Assembly: GCA_024427265.1 (NCBI GenBank)
Contig: JAKSVP010000004.1
Span: 1 to 53,742, forward strand
Length of the DNA: 53,742 nt
Source: Mycoplasmoidaceae bacterium
GTDB lineage: Bacteria > Bacillota_I > Bacilli_A > Mycoplasmatales > Mycoplasmoidaceae
Direction of reading: 5' to 3'
Positions 1-11,643 of this stretch are shown in pieces. The number at the start of each line of letters is the position of its first letter. Positions within the stretch are counted from its first letter, which is position 1. The notes beneath the pieces are model-generated. The model was not told the DNA's origin and ran no database searches. It was given only the letters and a program-made list of their open reading frames with translations. Position numbers and translations under genes: made by a program.

Positions 1-2072
1 AATTTGTTGGAAATACTACAGTGAAAGTTAAAAAAGGTAAAGTTTTTGGTGCTATTGTTCCGCCTACTGCAACTAAACCGAATGTTGAATTTAAAAATTG
101 ATATTATGTCCAAGATGGCGTTCAAATTGATATTACACCATCAACAGTCATTGAAAAGGATTTAGAAATTCAACCGTTGTTTGTCAATCGACCTATTCAA
201 ACCGCATGTATGACATTTAACTTTTTGTTCCACAGCGAAGAATCGCCATTAGGACAAGACATAAATGGAACGTGTTATCAAGGTTTTGATAAAACCATTT
301 TTACTGTTGGTACAACTTTTGATAACATCACTAAGCCGATTGTTGCACCTGATAGGCTCGATTTAGATGATTTTTACAAGGATTGTTGAGTTTTTACAGG
401 ATGATATGACAGCCCAGAGCTTACAGGTAAACGAATTTTAAATGATTTTGTTCCTACTGGTGATATGACAGTTTATGCTCATTATACCTGTAGATATGGT
501 CCAAATTATTGAAGTAATGCGTACCCTTTGGGTCAAACACTAAATTTTACAGCTACATCAGATAATGCATCTTTAACATTAAAGTGCGAAGGCGCTTCAT
601 CTGATCAATATGTTTATTATTGTTACGATTATGAATATGATTTAGCAGATGGAGTGTCAGTTCATGATTTTGAGAAAGATATTGCTATCCCAATAGAAAA
701 GGGTCACACTCTTTGTGTTTTTGCTGGTGACCAAACAGAACCAGACAATCTAATGCCTTTTTCTTATTCTGATCAAGACTATAGGCACTTTAAAATTACT
801 GGTGACATTTGATTATCAGGTACATTAGAAGGTTTAATAGATGCAGGACGTTGTGATGTTACAATTCCAAATTTAAGTATAATAGGTGCATCATCATATC
901 ACTTCTATAATTTATTTAATAATGCCACTAATAATGATCCAAATTCTCACCTTTATATTTCTCAAGATATTTTATATCAAGAAAATTTAAGTAATGAAGG
1001 TTATAGCTATGCTCCTTTTATGCCTTTTTCAACAATTGGAGGTCATTCATTTGAAGGAATGTTTAATAATTCTGGTCTTCAAAAAATTCCTTATTCCTTA
1101 TTAAAACCTAGAAAAGTTAATGATAAATGTTCAATAACAATTAATGGTGATTTCGCTTTACAAATGATGTTCAATAATTGCACAGATATTGAATCTGTTC
1201 CATCGGATTTATTTGAATATTTTGACCCTGAACAGACTGGTCGAATGCGAACTTGCGCTAATATGTTTGCGAGTTGTACAGGATTAAAAGGAAACTTACC
1301 AGATAAACTGTTATCACATTTACCTGCTGGTAACGCATGCTTTACATATATGTTTACCCGTTGTGCTAATATTACTGGCATTGGCGAACGCTTCTTATCA
1401 CCAAAATATACAGAAGGTGCACAAAATATGTGTGATCATATGTTTGCATCTTGTTCATCATTGGTAGTTTTACCAACACATTTAATGGCTACAGATACAC
1501 CGACAAACGGTGGTATTTCCAAACAATTTTATCAAATGTTTTATAATTGCAGTTCAATAACTGAAATACCAGAAGGGTTTTTATCGAATTCAGTTTTATC
1601 TTTAGGCGCCAACGCATGCGAGGATATGTTTAGTGGTAATGATGGCTGTGGCTCGCCTATACAAAGAATTAATGCCTTTTTGCCATTTACATCAACAACA
1701 GAATATGGATCATCTGCTTGTTTAAACATGTTTGGAACAAACGAAAAAAGAAATGTGTCCTACATTGACCCCAACTTTTTCAATAATTTACTTTTATGTA
1801 AAAGCATTGCTGTAAAAGCTTTTGCCGATTTGTTTATAAATATGGGAATATATTATAACGATAAAGGAGAGCCTTCATGGCAGTGAGAAATCACTGCAAA
1901 TGATGAGCAAGCCGGTCAGCTATTTTTAGATCTAACAGGTGCATCTAGTAGGTGAGGCGGTTCCTTTGGAAACATGTTTTCAAGTTGAAAGTGTGTAGAT
2001 TTTACTACTGCTACTGGAACCCCAACAATTGGCAATAAATATTACATAAATTTTGTACCATATTCATCATAA
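1..2072 (+). CDS. BspA-like / InlB B-repeat surface protein (5' truncated)
   Basis: The reading frame enters the window open (first full codon at base 3) and ends at TAA 2070-2072, giving about 689 visible residues; the start and any signal peptide lie outside. Near the N-terminal side are two InlB B-type (Listeria-Bacteroides) repeats with the typical FxxWYY...IxxDLEI and FTGWYD...GDMTVYAHY patterns. They are followed by a linker (HFKITGDIWLSGTLEGLI) and about ten degenerate leucine-rich repeats with an MFxxC core (MFNNC, MFASC, MFTRC, MFYNC), which is the BspA-like type. Such proteins are usually surface-exposed and may act in adhesion. TGA is read as Trp throughout, for example at 99 and 387. 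A related lipoprotein lies at 49659-51656 and a decayed copy of the tail at 2149-2594. Family call is firm; function is inferred. Confidence 0.85.
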
Positions 2073-2091
2073 TTTTAAATTTTATTTTATA

Positions 2092-2116
2092 CCCCCCAAT
2101 CATGAGGGGTTTTTTT
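2092..2116 (+). terminator. Intrinsic terminator after the BspA-like gene
   Basis: A C-run pairs with GGGG across a short loop and is followed by a run of seven or more T, 20 bases after the TAA stop of the upstream gene. Confidence 0.75.
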
Positions 2117-2148
2117 ATTTATTATTTGCAAACCGTTATTCAAATAAA

Positions 2149-2594
2149 GGCTATGCATTTAATGACTGACATACGCAAAAATCTGGTGGTCAAAACGCAA
2201 CCAACAACAGTAATTAGTGATAATTTAACAGTTTATACTCAATGAACGGATCTCAAGTCAAATATTACAGTTTTTTCCAGGTTTAACTGATACAACATAA
2301 AAAGGTCAAACAACTGTTGAAATATTGCTGTACATGTTTATGTTACAAATAAACCAACAAAAGAATAGGCGGAAGGACACCTCTTTGTCTATGCTCTTTT
2401 TTGGAATGACAAATTGAACAATAACTCAAAATGACGATGCTGCTGTTAAATTGTTCCTAGATCTAACAAATACTCACATTTCATTTGACACTAAGGCATT
2501 TTACCAAATGTTTGGTGTTTTAACTTGTGTGGGCTTTACAAACACGCCAACAATAAATCATAAATATTACATAAAGGCTCCTACTGTGTTTTAA
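2149..2594 (+). pseudogene. Decayed copy of a BspA-like/InlB-repeat protein C-terminus
   Basis: The stretch codes in pieces for the same protein type as the gene just upstream. Frame 1 gives an InlB-repeat fragment (GYAFNDWHTQKSGGQ) cut by TAG at 2215. Frame 2 then continues the same repeat (DNLTVYTQW). Frame 3 from 2415 to TAA 2592-2594 gives WTITQNDDAAVKLFLDLT...TPTINHKYYIK, which lines up with WEITANDEQAGQLFLDLT...TPTIGNKYYIN at the end of the upstream gene. At least two frameshifts and one stop make it non-functional as one protein. This accounts for most of the 2073-2733 gap. Confidence 0.8.
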
Positions 2595-2597
2595 TCT

Positions 2598-2626
2598 ATG
2601 TCTCCTATATGGAGACATGTTTTATT
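2598..2626 (+). terminator. Terminator after the pseudogene
   Basis: Perfect 8-base arms ATGTCTCC and GGAGACAT flank the loop TATAT and are followed by GTTTTATT. It still sits directly after the stop of the decayed copy, so the relic kept its terminator. Confidence 0.7.
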
Positions 2627-2703
2627 GTTCACAAACTTTTTGTCATTAGAAACAGTTTATTGTAACCACAAAAACATGCGTATTTGTTTCATAAGTTGAA
2701 ATT

Positions 2704-2729
2704 AAAAAAGAGGAAAACCTCTTTTTTTC
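2704..2729 (-). terminator. Terminator downstream of tmRNA
   Basis: AAAAAAGAGG and CCTCTTTTTT flank a four-base loop just beyond the 3' end of the minus-strand tmRNA. The T run exists on both strands, so it could also stop readthrough from the left. Confidence 0.7.
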
Positions 2730-2733
2730 ATTA

Positions 2734-3129
2734 TGGTGGAGATGGTGGGAATCGAACCCACTTCCATCTAACACCCAAAATAAGCTTCTACAGTTTAGTT
2801 TAAATTTCTAGCTTCATCTATACTCTTGTGTATTCAAACAAACACGGCATAGACATAGCTAATGGTTTTCATCTATTTTATTAGCATCAATAGAGATATT
2901 AATCTTTTAACAGTAGCAACTAATACAAAGATTAAGAAGGATTAGTTGTTAGCTAGGTTAAACTAGGCTAAAGCGTAGTTGTAGTTAGCTTGTTGAAGTT
3001 TGTTAGCCATGAAAGCTTCTTCAAGGTTAACATTTTCAGAGTCTGCACGTTGACAGCCTTGAGCTATAAGGGGCTAACCCCACTGCCACTTAAATCAGAT
3101 ATGCTAGATGTCGAAACCTGTGCATCCCC
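2734..3129 (-). ncRNA. ssrA: tmRNA (transfer-messenger RNA)
   Basis: The minus strand begins GGGGATGCACAGGTTTCGAC and ends with a T-arm (TTCGATTCC) and acceptor strand CATCTCC-A-CCA. The two ends form a 7-pair acceptor stem with one G-U pair, and CCA is encoded. The resume codon GCA is at 3046-3044. The tag frame runs to TAG 2965-2963 and encodes 27 residues, beginning ADSENVNLEEAF and ending NYNYALA, the usual kind of degradation tail. tmRNA with SmpB rescues ribosomes stalled on broken messages. Length is 396 bases. Confidence 0.95.
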
Positions 3130-3145
3130 ATTTAGTGGTAGTGAT

Positions 3146-3151
3146 ATTATA
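3146..3151 (-). promoter_or_regulatory. -10 box of the tmRNA promoter
   Basis: On the minus strand a perfect TATAAT lies 16 bases before the mature 5' end of tmRNA, consistent with a short 5' leader removed by RNase P. I see no convincing -35 box. Confidence 0.6.
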
Positions 3152-3268
3152 CAAAAATAAGCTAAATTTACTTATTTTGCTTAGAAAATGACATAAATCA
3201 TGCCCAAATCCTCTAATCTTTAAATTTTGCCTCTTTTCGCGCGCAAATGCGAAAGTAATCTTTTTTGT

Positions 3269-3296
3269 TATACCAATATATAAATATATTGGTATA
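3269..3296. repeat. 13-base perfect inverted repeat upstream of yaaA-gyrBA
   Basis: Arms TATACCAATATAT and ATATATTGGTATA are separated by AA. The right arm covers the position expected for the -35 box (TTGGTA 3289-3294) of the promoter whose TATAAT is at 3313-3318. It looks like an operator or supercoiling-sensitive element; no T run follows, so it is not a terminator. Confidence 0.6.
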
Positions 3297-3312
3297 AAAA
3301 AGTTTATTAAGT

Positions 3313-3318
3313 TATAAT
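3313..3318 (+). promoter_or_regulatory. -10 box, predicted leaderless start of the yaaA-gyrBA transcript
   Basis: TATAAT is followed by exactly six bases and then the ATG of the S4-domain gene. Transcription would start at or next to the ATG. No Shine-Dalgarno precedes this ATG. Confidence 0.6.
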
Positions 3319-3324
3319 TTCTTT

Positions 3325-3546
3325 ATGTTAAACAAGGACATTATTATCAGTTCTGAGTTTATAACTTTAGCCCAACTTTTGAAGTTTGGCAATGTTATTG
3401 ATTCTGGTGGTATGGCTAAGCAATTTTTAGCTAGCAACACCATTATTGTTAACGGAGAAATTGATAACAGAAGAGGAAGAAAACTCTATGCTGGTGACAA
3501 AATCACCATCAATAATGATCTTTGTTTAACATTAATTAAAAAATAA
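3325..3546 (+). CDS. yaaA: S4-domain RNA-binding protein YaaA
   Basis: The 73-residue product is essentially one S4 RNA-binding domain: [21 protein letters not shown], the [17 protein letters not shown] core, and a final short strand. Single-domain S4 proteins of this size are typically encoded beside recF or gyrB near the origin in Firmicutes and mollicutes; recF is absent here. Its RNA target is unknown, probably rRNA or ribosome-linked. The ATG has no Shine-Dalgarno and lies six bases after a TATAAT, so the message is probably leaderless. It is followed 11 bases later by gyrB and is likely co-transcribed with gyrB-gyrA. Confidence 0.85.
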   Translation: MLNKDIIISSEFITLAQLLKFGNVIDSGGMAKQFLASNTIIVNGEIDNRRGRKLYAGDKITINNDLCLTLIKK

Positions 3547-3557
3547 CAGGTAAAAAT

Positions 3558-5519
3558 ATGGCAGAAGAACAAAAAGTGAATAATGCTGAATATGACTCTT
3601 CCAATATTAAGATCTTGGAAGGTCTAGAAGCAGTAAGAAAAAGACCCGGTATGTATATCGGTTCTACCGGTGCAGATGGTCTTCACCAACTTATTTGGGA
3701 AATTGTTGATAACTCAATCGACGAATGTATGGGTGGCTATGCTACCAGAGTTATCGTTACTCAAAAGAAAGATGGTGCCATTGTCGTAGACGATGATGGT
3801 CGTGGTATCCCAGTAGATATCCACCCAAAAACAAAAAAATCAACAGTTGAAACAGTATTAACTGTTTTACACGCTGGTGGAAAGTTTGATAATACATCTT
3901 ACAAAATTTCCGGTGGTTTACACGGTGTTGGTGCATCGTGTGTTAACGGTTTATCAAAATATATGAAAGTATGAGTAAACCGTAATTATGAAACCCACTA
4001 TGTAGAATTTAGAGATGGTGGTCATGCAGTTGAACCATTAAAAGTAATCGGTAAATCTAAAGATAAAGCACATGGAACAACTATTGAATTTGTTCCAGAC
4101 TTTACAATTATGGAGAACCTTCCATATGAAGATGAACGTATTATTGCAAGAATGAAACAACTTGCATTCTTGAATAAAGGTGTTAAGTTAATCTATAAGA
4201 ATGAAAAGACTGACCAAAAGTATGAATGATTGTATGAAGGTGGTCTAAATGAATATGTTGCGGAATTAAATAGAGATAAAGAACCTTTAGTGCCTGATAT
4301 CATCTATGGTGAAATCAGACAAAAAACTAAAGTTCCTAATGTTCTAGAAGAAACATACTACGACATTAATGTCGAAGTTGCTTTCCAATACAACAAAGGT
4401 TATGCAAACTCTCTATACTCTTTCTGTAACAACATTAACACTACAGAAGGTGGAACCCATGAAGAAGGTTTCAGACTTGCCTTAACTAGAATCATTAACA
4501 AAGCAGCTATTGAACGTAAGTTAATGAAAGATACAGATGACAAGTTAACTAAAGATGACGTTACTGAAGGTTTGGTTGCTATCTTATCAATTAAGCACCC
4601 TAACCCTCAATATGAAGGTCAAACTAAGAGAAAACTTGGAAATACTGAAGTTAGACAACTTGTTAATAGCGTAACTTCAACAATCTTTGAAAAGTATTTA
4701 CAAGAAAATCCTAATGAAGCAATGATGATCATCAAAAAGATCATGCTTGCTGCAGAAGCTAGAAAGAAATCACAAGAAGCTAGAGAAATTACAAGAAGAA
4801 AATCTCCATTTGAAAATGGTGGTCTTCCTGGTAAACTAGCAGATTGTTCATCACGTGATTCCTCTATCTGTGAGTTATATATCGTCGAAGGTGACTCAGC
4901 TGGTGGATCAGCTAAACTAGGTAGAAACCGTGAATTCCAAGCAATCCTACCACTACGTGGTAAGATTATTAACGTAGAAAAAGCTAAGACCGATAAGATC
5001 TTTGATAATCAAGAAATTCAAGCCTTGATTACTGCCATCGGTATTGGTGTATTACCTGAAATAGATATGACAAAGATTCGTTATAACAAGATCATCATCA
5101 TGACTGATGCCGATGTCGATGGTGCACACATTCGTATCTTGATGTTAACATTCTTCTTTAGATATATGAAGCCTTTAATTGAACAAGGACATGTCTTCTT
5201 TGCAAGACCACCTTTGTTTAAATACCAAGCCGGTAAGAATGTTAAGTATGCATATTCTGACCAAGAATTGGAAGACTTTAAAAAAGAAGCTGAAAACCAA
5301 CGTTTCACTATCCAACGTTATAAAGGTCTTGGTGAAATGAACCCAGAACAACTATGAGAAACAACTATGGATCCAACAAACCGTACAATTGTTAGAGTTA
5401 CAATTGCTGATGCAATTGAAGCTGACAAACAATTCAGTTTCTTAATGGGTGATGATGTTGCCCCAAGAAAAGACTTCATCAAGAACAATGCTAAGTTCGT
5501 TAAGAACATTGATGCATAA
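3558..5519 (+). CDS. gyrB: DNA gyrase subunit B
   Basis: 653 residues, a normal length. The GHKL ATPase motifs are visible ([36 protein letters not shown]). The TOPRIM domain shows [15 protein letters not shown] and later [10 protein letters not shown], which bind the catalytic Mg2+. The C-terminal domain has the conserved [21 protein letters not shown] region. GyrB supplies ATP hydrolysis for negative supercoiling in the A2B2 gyrase. TGA codons at 3972, 4227 and 5355 are read as Trp, the last at a family-conserved Trp. gyrA follows after 17 bases with a strong AAAGGAG site, so the two subunits are made together. Confidence 0.97.
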
Positions 5520-5536
5520 GGAAAGGAGTTTAGATT

Positions 5537-8071
5537 ATGGCAAATGAAAATAATATTCGTGAACAACTAGAAAAATCTAAAGTTGATGAAAAAGAAATAG
5601 CCAAGGAATTACAAAACTCTTTCCTTGAATATGCAATGAGCGTTATCGTTGCAAGAGCGTTACCAGATGCTCGTGATGGTTTTAAACCAGTACATAGACG
5701 TGTTCTATATGCTGCTTGAAACTTAGGTATGACTTCTGGTTCTCAATATAAGAAATCAGCTAGACTTGTCGGTGAAGTAATCGGTAAGTTCCACCCACAT
5801 GGTGATACTGCTGTTTATGAAACAATGGTAAGAATGGCTCAAGATTTCTCTATGAGATATCCATTAATCGATGGACATGGTAACTTTGGTTCTATCGATG
5901 GTGATGGTGCTGCAGCTATGCGTTATACTGAAGCTAAAATGTCTAAGCTTGCAGATACAATGCTAGCAGACATTGAAAAGAACACTGTTGATTTGGTTGA
6001 CAACTATGATGGTTCAGAAAAAGAACCTTTGGTTCTACCATCATTGTTCCCAAACATGTTAGCTAACGGATCAAGTGGTATTGCTGTTGGTATGGCAACA
6101 AACATGCCACCACACAACTTAAATGAAATTGCTGCTGGTGTAGAACTTGTTGCTAAAAACCCAGACTGTACAACAGATGATTTAATGCAAGTACTAAAAG
6201 GGCCAGACTTCCCAACTGGTGCTAGCATTATTGGAGCAGGCGGAATTAGAGAATATTTTGAAACTGGACATGGTTCAGTAACAATTAGATCTAAGACTGA
6301 TATTGAATATATGGACAATGGAAAACCAAGAATCATTGTTCATGAAATTCCATATGTTGTAAACAAAACACAACTAATTGAAAAGATTACACAATTGGTT
6401 AAAGATGGTAAGATCTCTGGTATTACAGACTTACGTGATGAATCTAACCGTTTAGGTATTAGAATCGTTATTGAATTAAGAAGAGACGTAGTACCTGAAG
6501 TTATCTTAAACCAATTGTATAAGATGACTCAATTACAAACTAACTTCTCAGTTAACATGTTAGCTTTGGTTAACAATGAACCAAAGATTCTTAACATGAA
6601 ACAAGCACTTCAAATTTATATTGATCACCAAATTGAAGTACTTTTGAGAAAGACTAAATTTGAATTAGAAAAAGCAAAAGCTAGACTTCACATTCTAGAA
6701 GGTTTACATATTGCTAGCCAACACATTGATGAAATCATCAATATGATTAAGAAGGCTAAAGATGATAAGGTTCTTCTAGAAGACTTAATGAAGAAATTCA
6801 AGTTATCTGAAATTCAAGCTAAAGCAATTCTAGAAATGAAACTTCGTTCATTATCTGGAATGGAACAAGCTAAGATTACAAATGAAATTAAAGAACTTGA
6901 AGCTGCATGTAAAGAATTTGAATCAGTTCTAAAAGATAAGAACAAACAAATTGATTTAATTCTTGCTGCATTAAAGAAACTTGTAGATAGATTCGGTGAC
7001 GAAAGAAGAACTGAAATTTCTTACAACTTATCTTCTTCAATTGATGATGAAGACTTAATTCCTATTGAAGACATCGTTATTACTATGTCTACAAGAGGAT
7101 ATTTAAAACGTCTTCCAATTGATGAATATAGAAGTCAACACCGTGGTGGTGTAGGTGTAACTGGTACAGCAACACACAACGATGATAATGTTGCTAAGAT
7201 TGTTGTTGCTAACACCCACACTGATATCTTAATCTTTACAGATTATGGTAAAGTTTATAGATTAAGAGGACATGAAATTCCTGTAGGATCTAAACAATCT
7301 AAAGGTATTCCTGCTATTAACTTTATTCAAATTGAAAAAGATGAAAAGATTATTACAATGCTACCAATAGATGATTATGAAGAACAAAAATCATTAATCT
7401 TCTGTTCAGCTAATGGTATTGTAAAACGTACTTCATTAATTGAATACGAACACATTAACAGAAATGGTAAAATTGCCTTAGGATTAAAAGAAGGTGACAA
7501 ACTATTTGATGTTAAGATTGTTGCAGAAGACAATAATGTCTTCATTGGAAACTCAACTGGTAAACTAGTAAGATTCAAAGTTTCTGATGTAAGAAACATG
7601 GGTCGTACAGCAGCTGGTGTTAAAGGTATTAACATTGATGGTGGTACAGTAGTAGGATTTAGTACTAGTATGGCTGGTAACAAAATCCTATCTATTGGTA
7701 CACGTGGTGTTGGCAAGATCACAGATGTTGAAGAATACCGTGAAACAAAACGTGGTGCTAAAGGTGTAACTACATTGAAGGTAACACCAAAGACTGGAAA
7801 ACTTGTCTTTGCTGCTGCTGTTACTGGAAATGAAGATGCTTTGATTATGACAAAGAAGAACATGATTATTCGTATGTCATTATCAGAAGTAAGAGATATT
7901 GGACGTGCAACACAAGGTGTTAAGTTAATTAAACTTGATGATGAAGATAGAATTGCATCTATCGCAATCTTCAAGAATGATGAAACTGAAGGTGGCGAAC
8001 CAAATCCTGAAGGCGCTCCAGCTGCTCCAGAAGAAGCTGTTGAGATGTCTCCAGAAAATGTTAGAGGATAA
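5537..8071 (+). CDS. gyrA: DNA gyrase subunit A
   Basis: 844 residues. The N-terminal breakage-reunion domain has [21 protein letters not shown], the catalytic Tyr at 130 (AAMRYTEAK) and the quinolone pocket [10 protein letters not shown]. The coiled-coil region carries the gate. The C-terminal beta-pinwheel begins around [11 protein letters not shown] and has a GyrA-box-like SQHRGGVGV, which marks gyrase rather than topoisomerase IV. The tail is acidic and Pro/Ala/Glu-rich. Residue 91, equivalent to E. coli Ser83, is Thr, and residue 95 (E. coli Asp87) is Glu. Start chosen for the AAAGGAG 10 bases upstream. A TGA at 5717 is Trp. Confidence 0.97.
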
Positions 8072-8074
8072 AAT

Positions 8075-8626
8075 ATGAAATCATTAGTATTTCCAATTAT
8101 TGGATCATTAGTTATTGGTGGAGGTGTAATTACCGCTCCAATCTATGCTCCATTTATTGAAAAAGCAATTGAAGATAGTAAAGAACCAGGGCCAATTCCT
8201 GAACCAGAATCAATTACTATAGATGTTTATCACTGAGAACCGAACCCATATTTAGAGTGAATGGGATATCTATTAAGTGATCCATTCACACCCGAATTAA
8301 ATAAAGAGTATTCATTTGTTATTGATTTAAGCAAGTATGAAAAAGATATATGACCCCAAACTGTCTCTAAGCTTGAATATAACAAAGAATCAGTTAAAAC
8401 AGATTGTTATGAAGTTATAGATGTTATAGTTGATGACGAACATCTAGAAAAATGAACCGATAAAAAGTGCCCACCGGGAACATATTATGTAATGGATGAT
8501 CTTTTGTCCCCTAACCAATGTATTTATGCAAATCAAACTTTCACCAAAAGATCCACATATACTTATAAGATTAAATTTGTGAAACCGGTTACAGATATTT
8601 ATTTTGTATTTGGACTAGAAACATAA
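8075..8626 (+). CDS. Small membrane-anchored surface protein, family also at 42986-43522
   Basis: 183 residues with three in-frame TGA Trp codons. The N-terminus is one hydrophobic segment (MKSLVFPIIGSLVIGGGVIT) without a lipobox cysteine, followed by APIYAPFIEKAIED and a proline-rich KEPGPIPEPE hinge. The first 40 or so residues are almost identical to the protein encoded at 42986-43522, while the rest has diverged. The body begins YSFVIDL, a pattern also seen in the lipoproteins at 16111 and 43598 (YTFHVDL, YKFCIDL), and looks beta-rich. It starts 3 bases after the gyrA stop and is followed by a terminator, so it rides on the gyrase transcript. No known domain recognised; outer-face location is inferred. 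Confidence 0.75.
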
Positions 8627-8652
8627 TTGAAGATTTTATTATTTATTAATTT

Positions 8653-8680
8653 AAAAACCGAGTTTTATCTCGGTTTTTCT
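8653..8680 (+). terminator. Terminator of the yaaA-gyrBA transcript
   Basis: AAAAACCGAG and CTCGGTTTTT form a 10-pair stem with a six-base loop, followed by CTTTT. The rest of the 8627-8813 gap holds only AT-rich sequence and the pyr promoter. Confidence 0.85.
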
Positions 8681-8791
8681 TTTCTAGTTTTTCACATTGA
8701 TAGATTCTATTTTTCTTACATTGTAGATACAAGAGCGCACTTTTTTTTATTGATTTTTATATATTTATATATAAAAAATATAAATAGTGTT

Positions 8792-8797
8792 TATAAT
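8792..8797 (+). promoter_or_regulatory. -10 box of the pyr operon promoter
   Basis: TATAAT lies 16 bases before the pyrC ATG. The predicted leader is only about 10 bases, too short for a PyrR attenuator, and no clear Shine-Dalgarno is present. I see no -35 consensus in the AT-rich sequence upstream. Confidence 0.55.
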
Positions 8798-8813
8798 ATC
8801 ATAAGAACAAATT

Positions 8814-10010
8814 ATGGGTAAGTTAAAAATTAACATTTTTGGTCCAAATAAAAATAAAACTGATTTTTTAATGTTTCTTAACCAACACCCAGAATTAGAC
8901 TCTGATCAATATACAATTATCCCGGCTTTCATTGATGTGCATGTGCATTTCCGTGAACCGGGTTTTTGTTATAAAGAAACAATTTTAACTGGATCACAAG
9001 CTGCAGCTAAAGGTGGTTACACTACTGTTGCAACTATGCCTAACTTAAAACCAGTATCTGATACAGTAGAACATATTCAACAACAGCTAGATATCATTAA
9101 GAAAGATGCAGTTATCAATGTTCTACCTTATGGAGCAATCTCAATAAATGAAGAAGGCAAACAACTTTCTCCATTAGAAGATACAGCAAAACTTGTTATT
9201 GCTTTCTCTGATGATGGTAAAGGTGTGCAAGATGCTAACCTAATGAAAGAAGCAATGTTAAGAGCTAAAGCCTTAAACAAAGTAATAGTTGCTCATTGTG
9301 AAGATAATACATTGATTCATGGTGGTTATATCCATGAAGGTTGCTACGCAAAGCAACATGGTCATAAAGGAATTTGCTCAGCTAGTGAATATGAACAAGT
9401 TAAGAGAGATATTGAACTAGTAAGAGAGACTGGGTGTAAGTATCATGTATGCCATGTTTCAACAAAAGAATCTGTAGATGCAATTAGACAAGCAAAGAAG
9501 CAAGGATTAGATGTTACTTGTGAAACTGCACCACATTATCTAATCCTAGATGACTCTATGCTTAAAGAGGATGGAAATTTTAAGATTAATCCTCCAATTA
9601 GATGTAAAGCGGATCAACAAGCTCTAATTGCAGGAATTAAAGACGGAACAATAGACATGATTGCTACTGATCATGCTCCACACGCTAAAGAAGAAAAGAA
9701 CAAAGGTTTAAAAGATAGTGCCTTTGGAGCAAGTGGAATAGAAATAGCATTCCCATTACTTTACACACACTTAGTTAAAACTAACATCATCACTTTAGAT
9801 AAACTAATTGAGTTGTTAGTAACTAATCCACGTAAGAGATTTAACTTACCAGATTCAAATGACTTTGCAATTTGAAACTTAAATGAAAAAGATGTAATTG
9901 AACCTGCTAAGTTTATCTCTAAAGGTAAGAACACTCCATTTAAAGGATATGAAGTGTATGGAGTAAATTACATGACAGTATGCAATGGAAAGGTGGTTTA
10001 TAAGAAATAA
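8814..10010 (+). CDS. pyrC: Dihydroorotase
   Basis: 398 residues. It closes N-carbamoyl-aspartate to dihydroorotate. The metal site is visible: HVHFREPG at about residue 44, the HCED and HVST histidines, and a late DHAPH motif. The segment before HVHFREPG is only about 43 residues and does not resemble the usual N-terminal strands of type I dihydroorotases, so that beta-sandwich is reduced. The C-terminal part (after TGA-Trp at 9873) keeps the FKGYEVYG...CNGKVVYK finish. First gene of a six-gene pyrimidine operon; pyrK begins 2 bases after its stop. Confidence 0.93.
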
Positions 10011-10012
10011 TT

Positions 10013-10731
10013 ATGAGAGAAGTAGTTACAACTATAAAACGCAATAAGAAAATAGCACCAGGAGTTTATGAACTAGTGTTAAAGGGCGATGTAAAAGATT
10101 GCAATCGTCCTGGAACATTTGTTCATGTACAAATAAATGGATGCTATTTAAGAAGACCAATTTCCATATGCAATATTAATAAAGATGAATTAACTTTGTT
10201 ATACAAAGTACTAGGAAGAGGAACAGATATTCTTTCTAGAACAAAAGGTAAATTAAACATCTTAACTAACCTTGGTACTGGTTACAATTTAAGCAAAGCT
10301 AGAAAACATACCCTATTAATAGGTGGTGGAATTGGTATTCCTCCTCTATTCCTATTAGCTAAGGAATTAGTTAAGAAAGGTATTGAAGTAACAATGATCA
10401 TGGCCTTCAATACTAAAACAGATATGTTCTATGTAGATGAATTTAAAAAGATTGGTGCTAAAGTTATTGTCACTACAGTAGATGGAAGTTATGGTATTAA
10501 AGGTTTTGCCATGGACGCAATGAAAAACCTTAAATATGATTACTTATATACTTGTGGACCAATGGCAATGCTAAAAGCTATCTATAAAATGACAGAAGGT
10601 CTTGGAGAATACTCATTAGAAGAAAGAATGGGTTGTGGAACTGGAACTTGTATGGGTTGTACATTAGAGACAAGAAATGGACCTAAACAAATATGTAAAC
10701 ATGGTCCAGTCTTTCCAGGAAAGGATTTACT

Positions 10732-10738
<7 letters not shown>
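10013..10738 (+). CDS. pyrK: Dihydroorotate dehydrogenase B, electron-transfer subunit
   Basis: 241 residues. It carries FAD and a 2Fe-2S cluster and passes electrons from PyrD to NAD+. Visible are the FAD-binding RRPISICN, the nucleotide-binding GGGIGIPPL, the CGPMAML motif, and four cluster cysteines in MGCGTGTCMGCT plus QICKHGP. Under code 4 the TGA at 10733-10735 is Trp, and the true stop is the following TAG at 10736-10738. The gene therefore overlaps the start of pyrD (10732) by seven bases, which suggests translational coupling of the two subunits. Confidence 0.94.

Positions 10739-11642
<904 letters not shown>

Positions 11643-11643
<1 letters not shown>

Noticed and set aside
3235..3254. 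TTTCGC/GCGAAA stem before yaaA as a terminator
   Set aside because: No plus-strand gene ends nearby and the T run is offset by several bases; left unannotated.
7375..7974. Long minus-strand open frame of 199 codons inside gyrA
   Set aside because: Antisense shadow of the gyrA pinwheel region with no start signals or recognisable motif.
3558..8071. Apparent breaks of gyrB and gyrA into several fragments by TGA
   Set aside because: The TGA codons fall at Trp positions, the frame is unchanged across them, and the same holds in nearly every gene. This is genetic code 4, not pseudogenisation.
8627..8821. Open frame of 64 codons between the surface protein gene and pyrC
   Set aside because: It covers a terminator and the pyr promoter, has no ribosome site and an AT-driven hydrophobic translation; not a gene.
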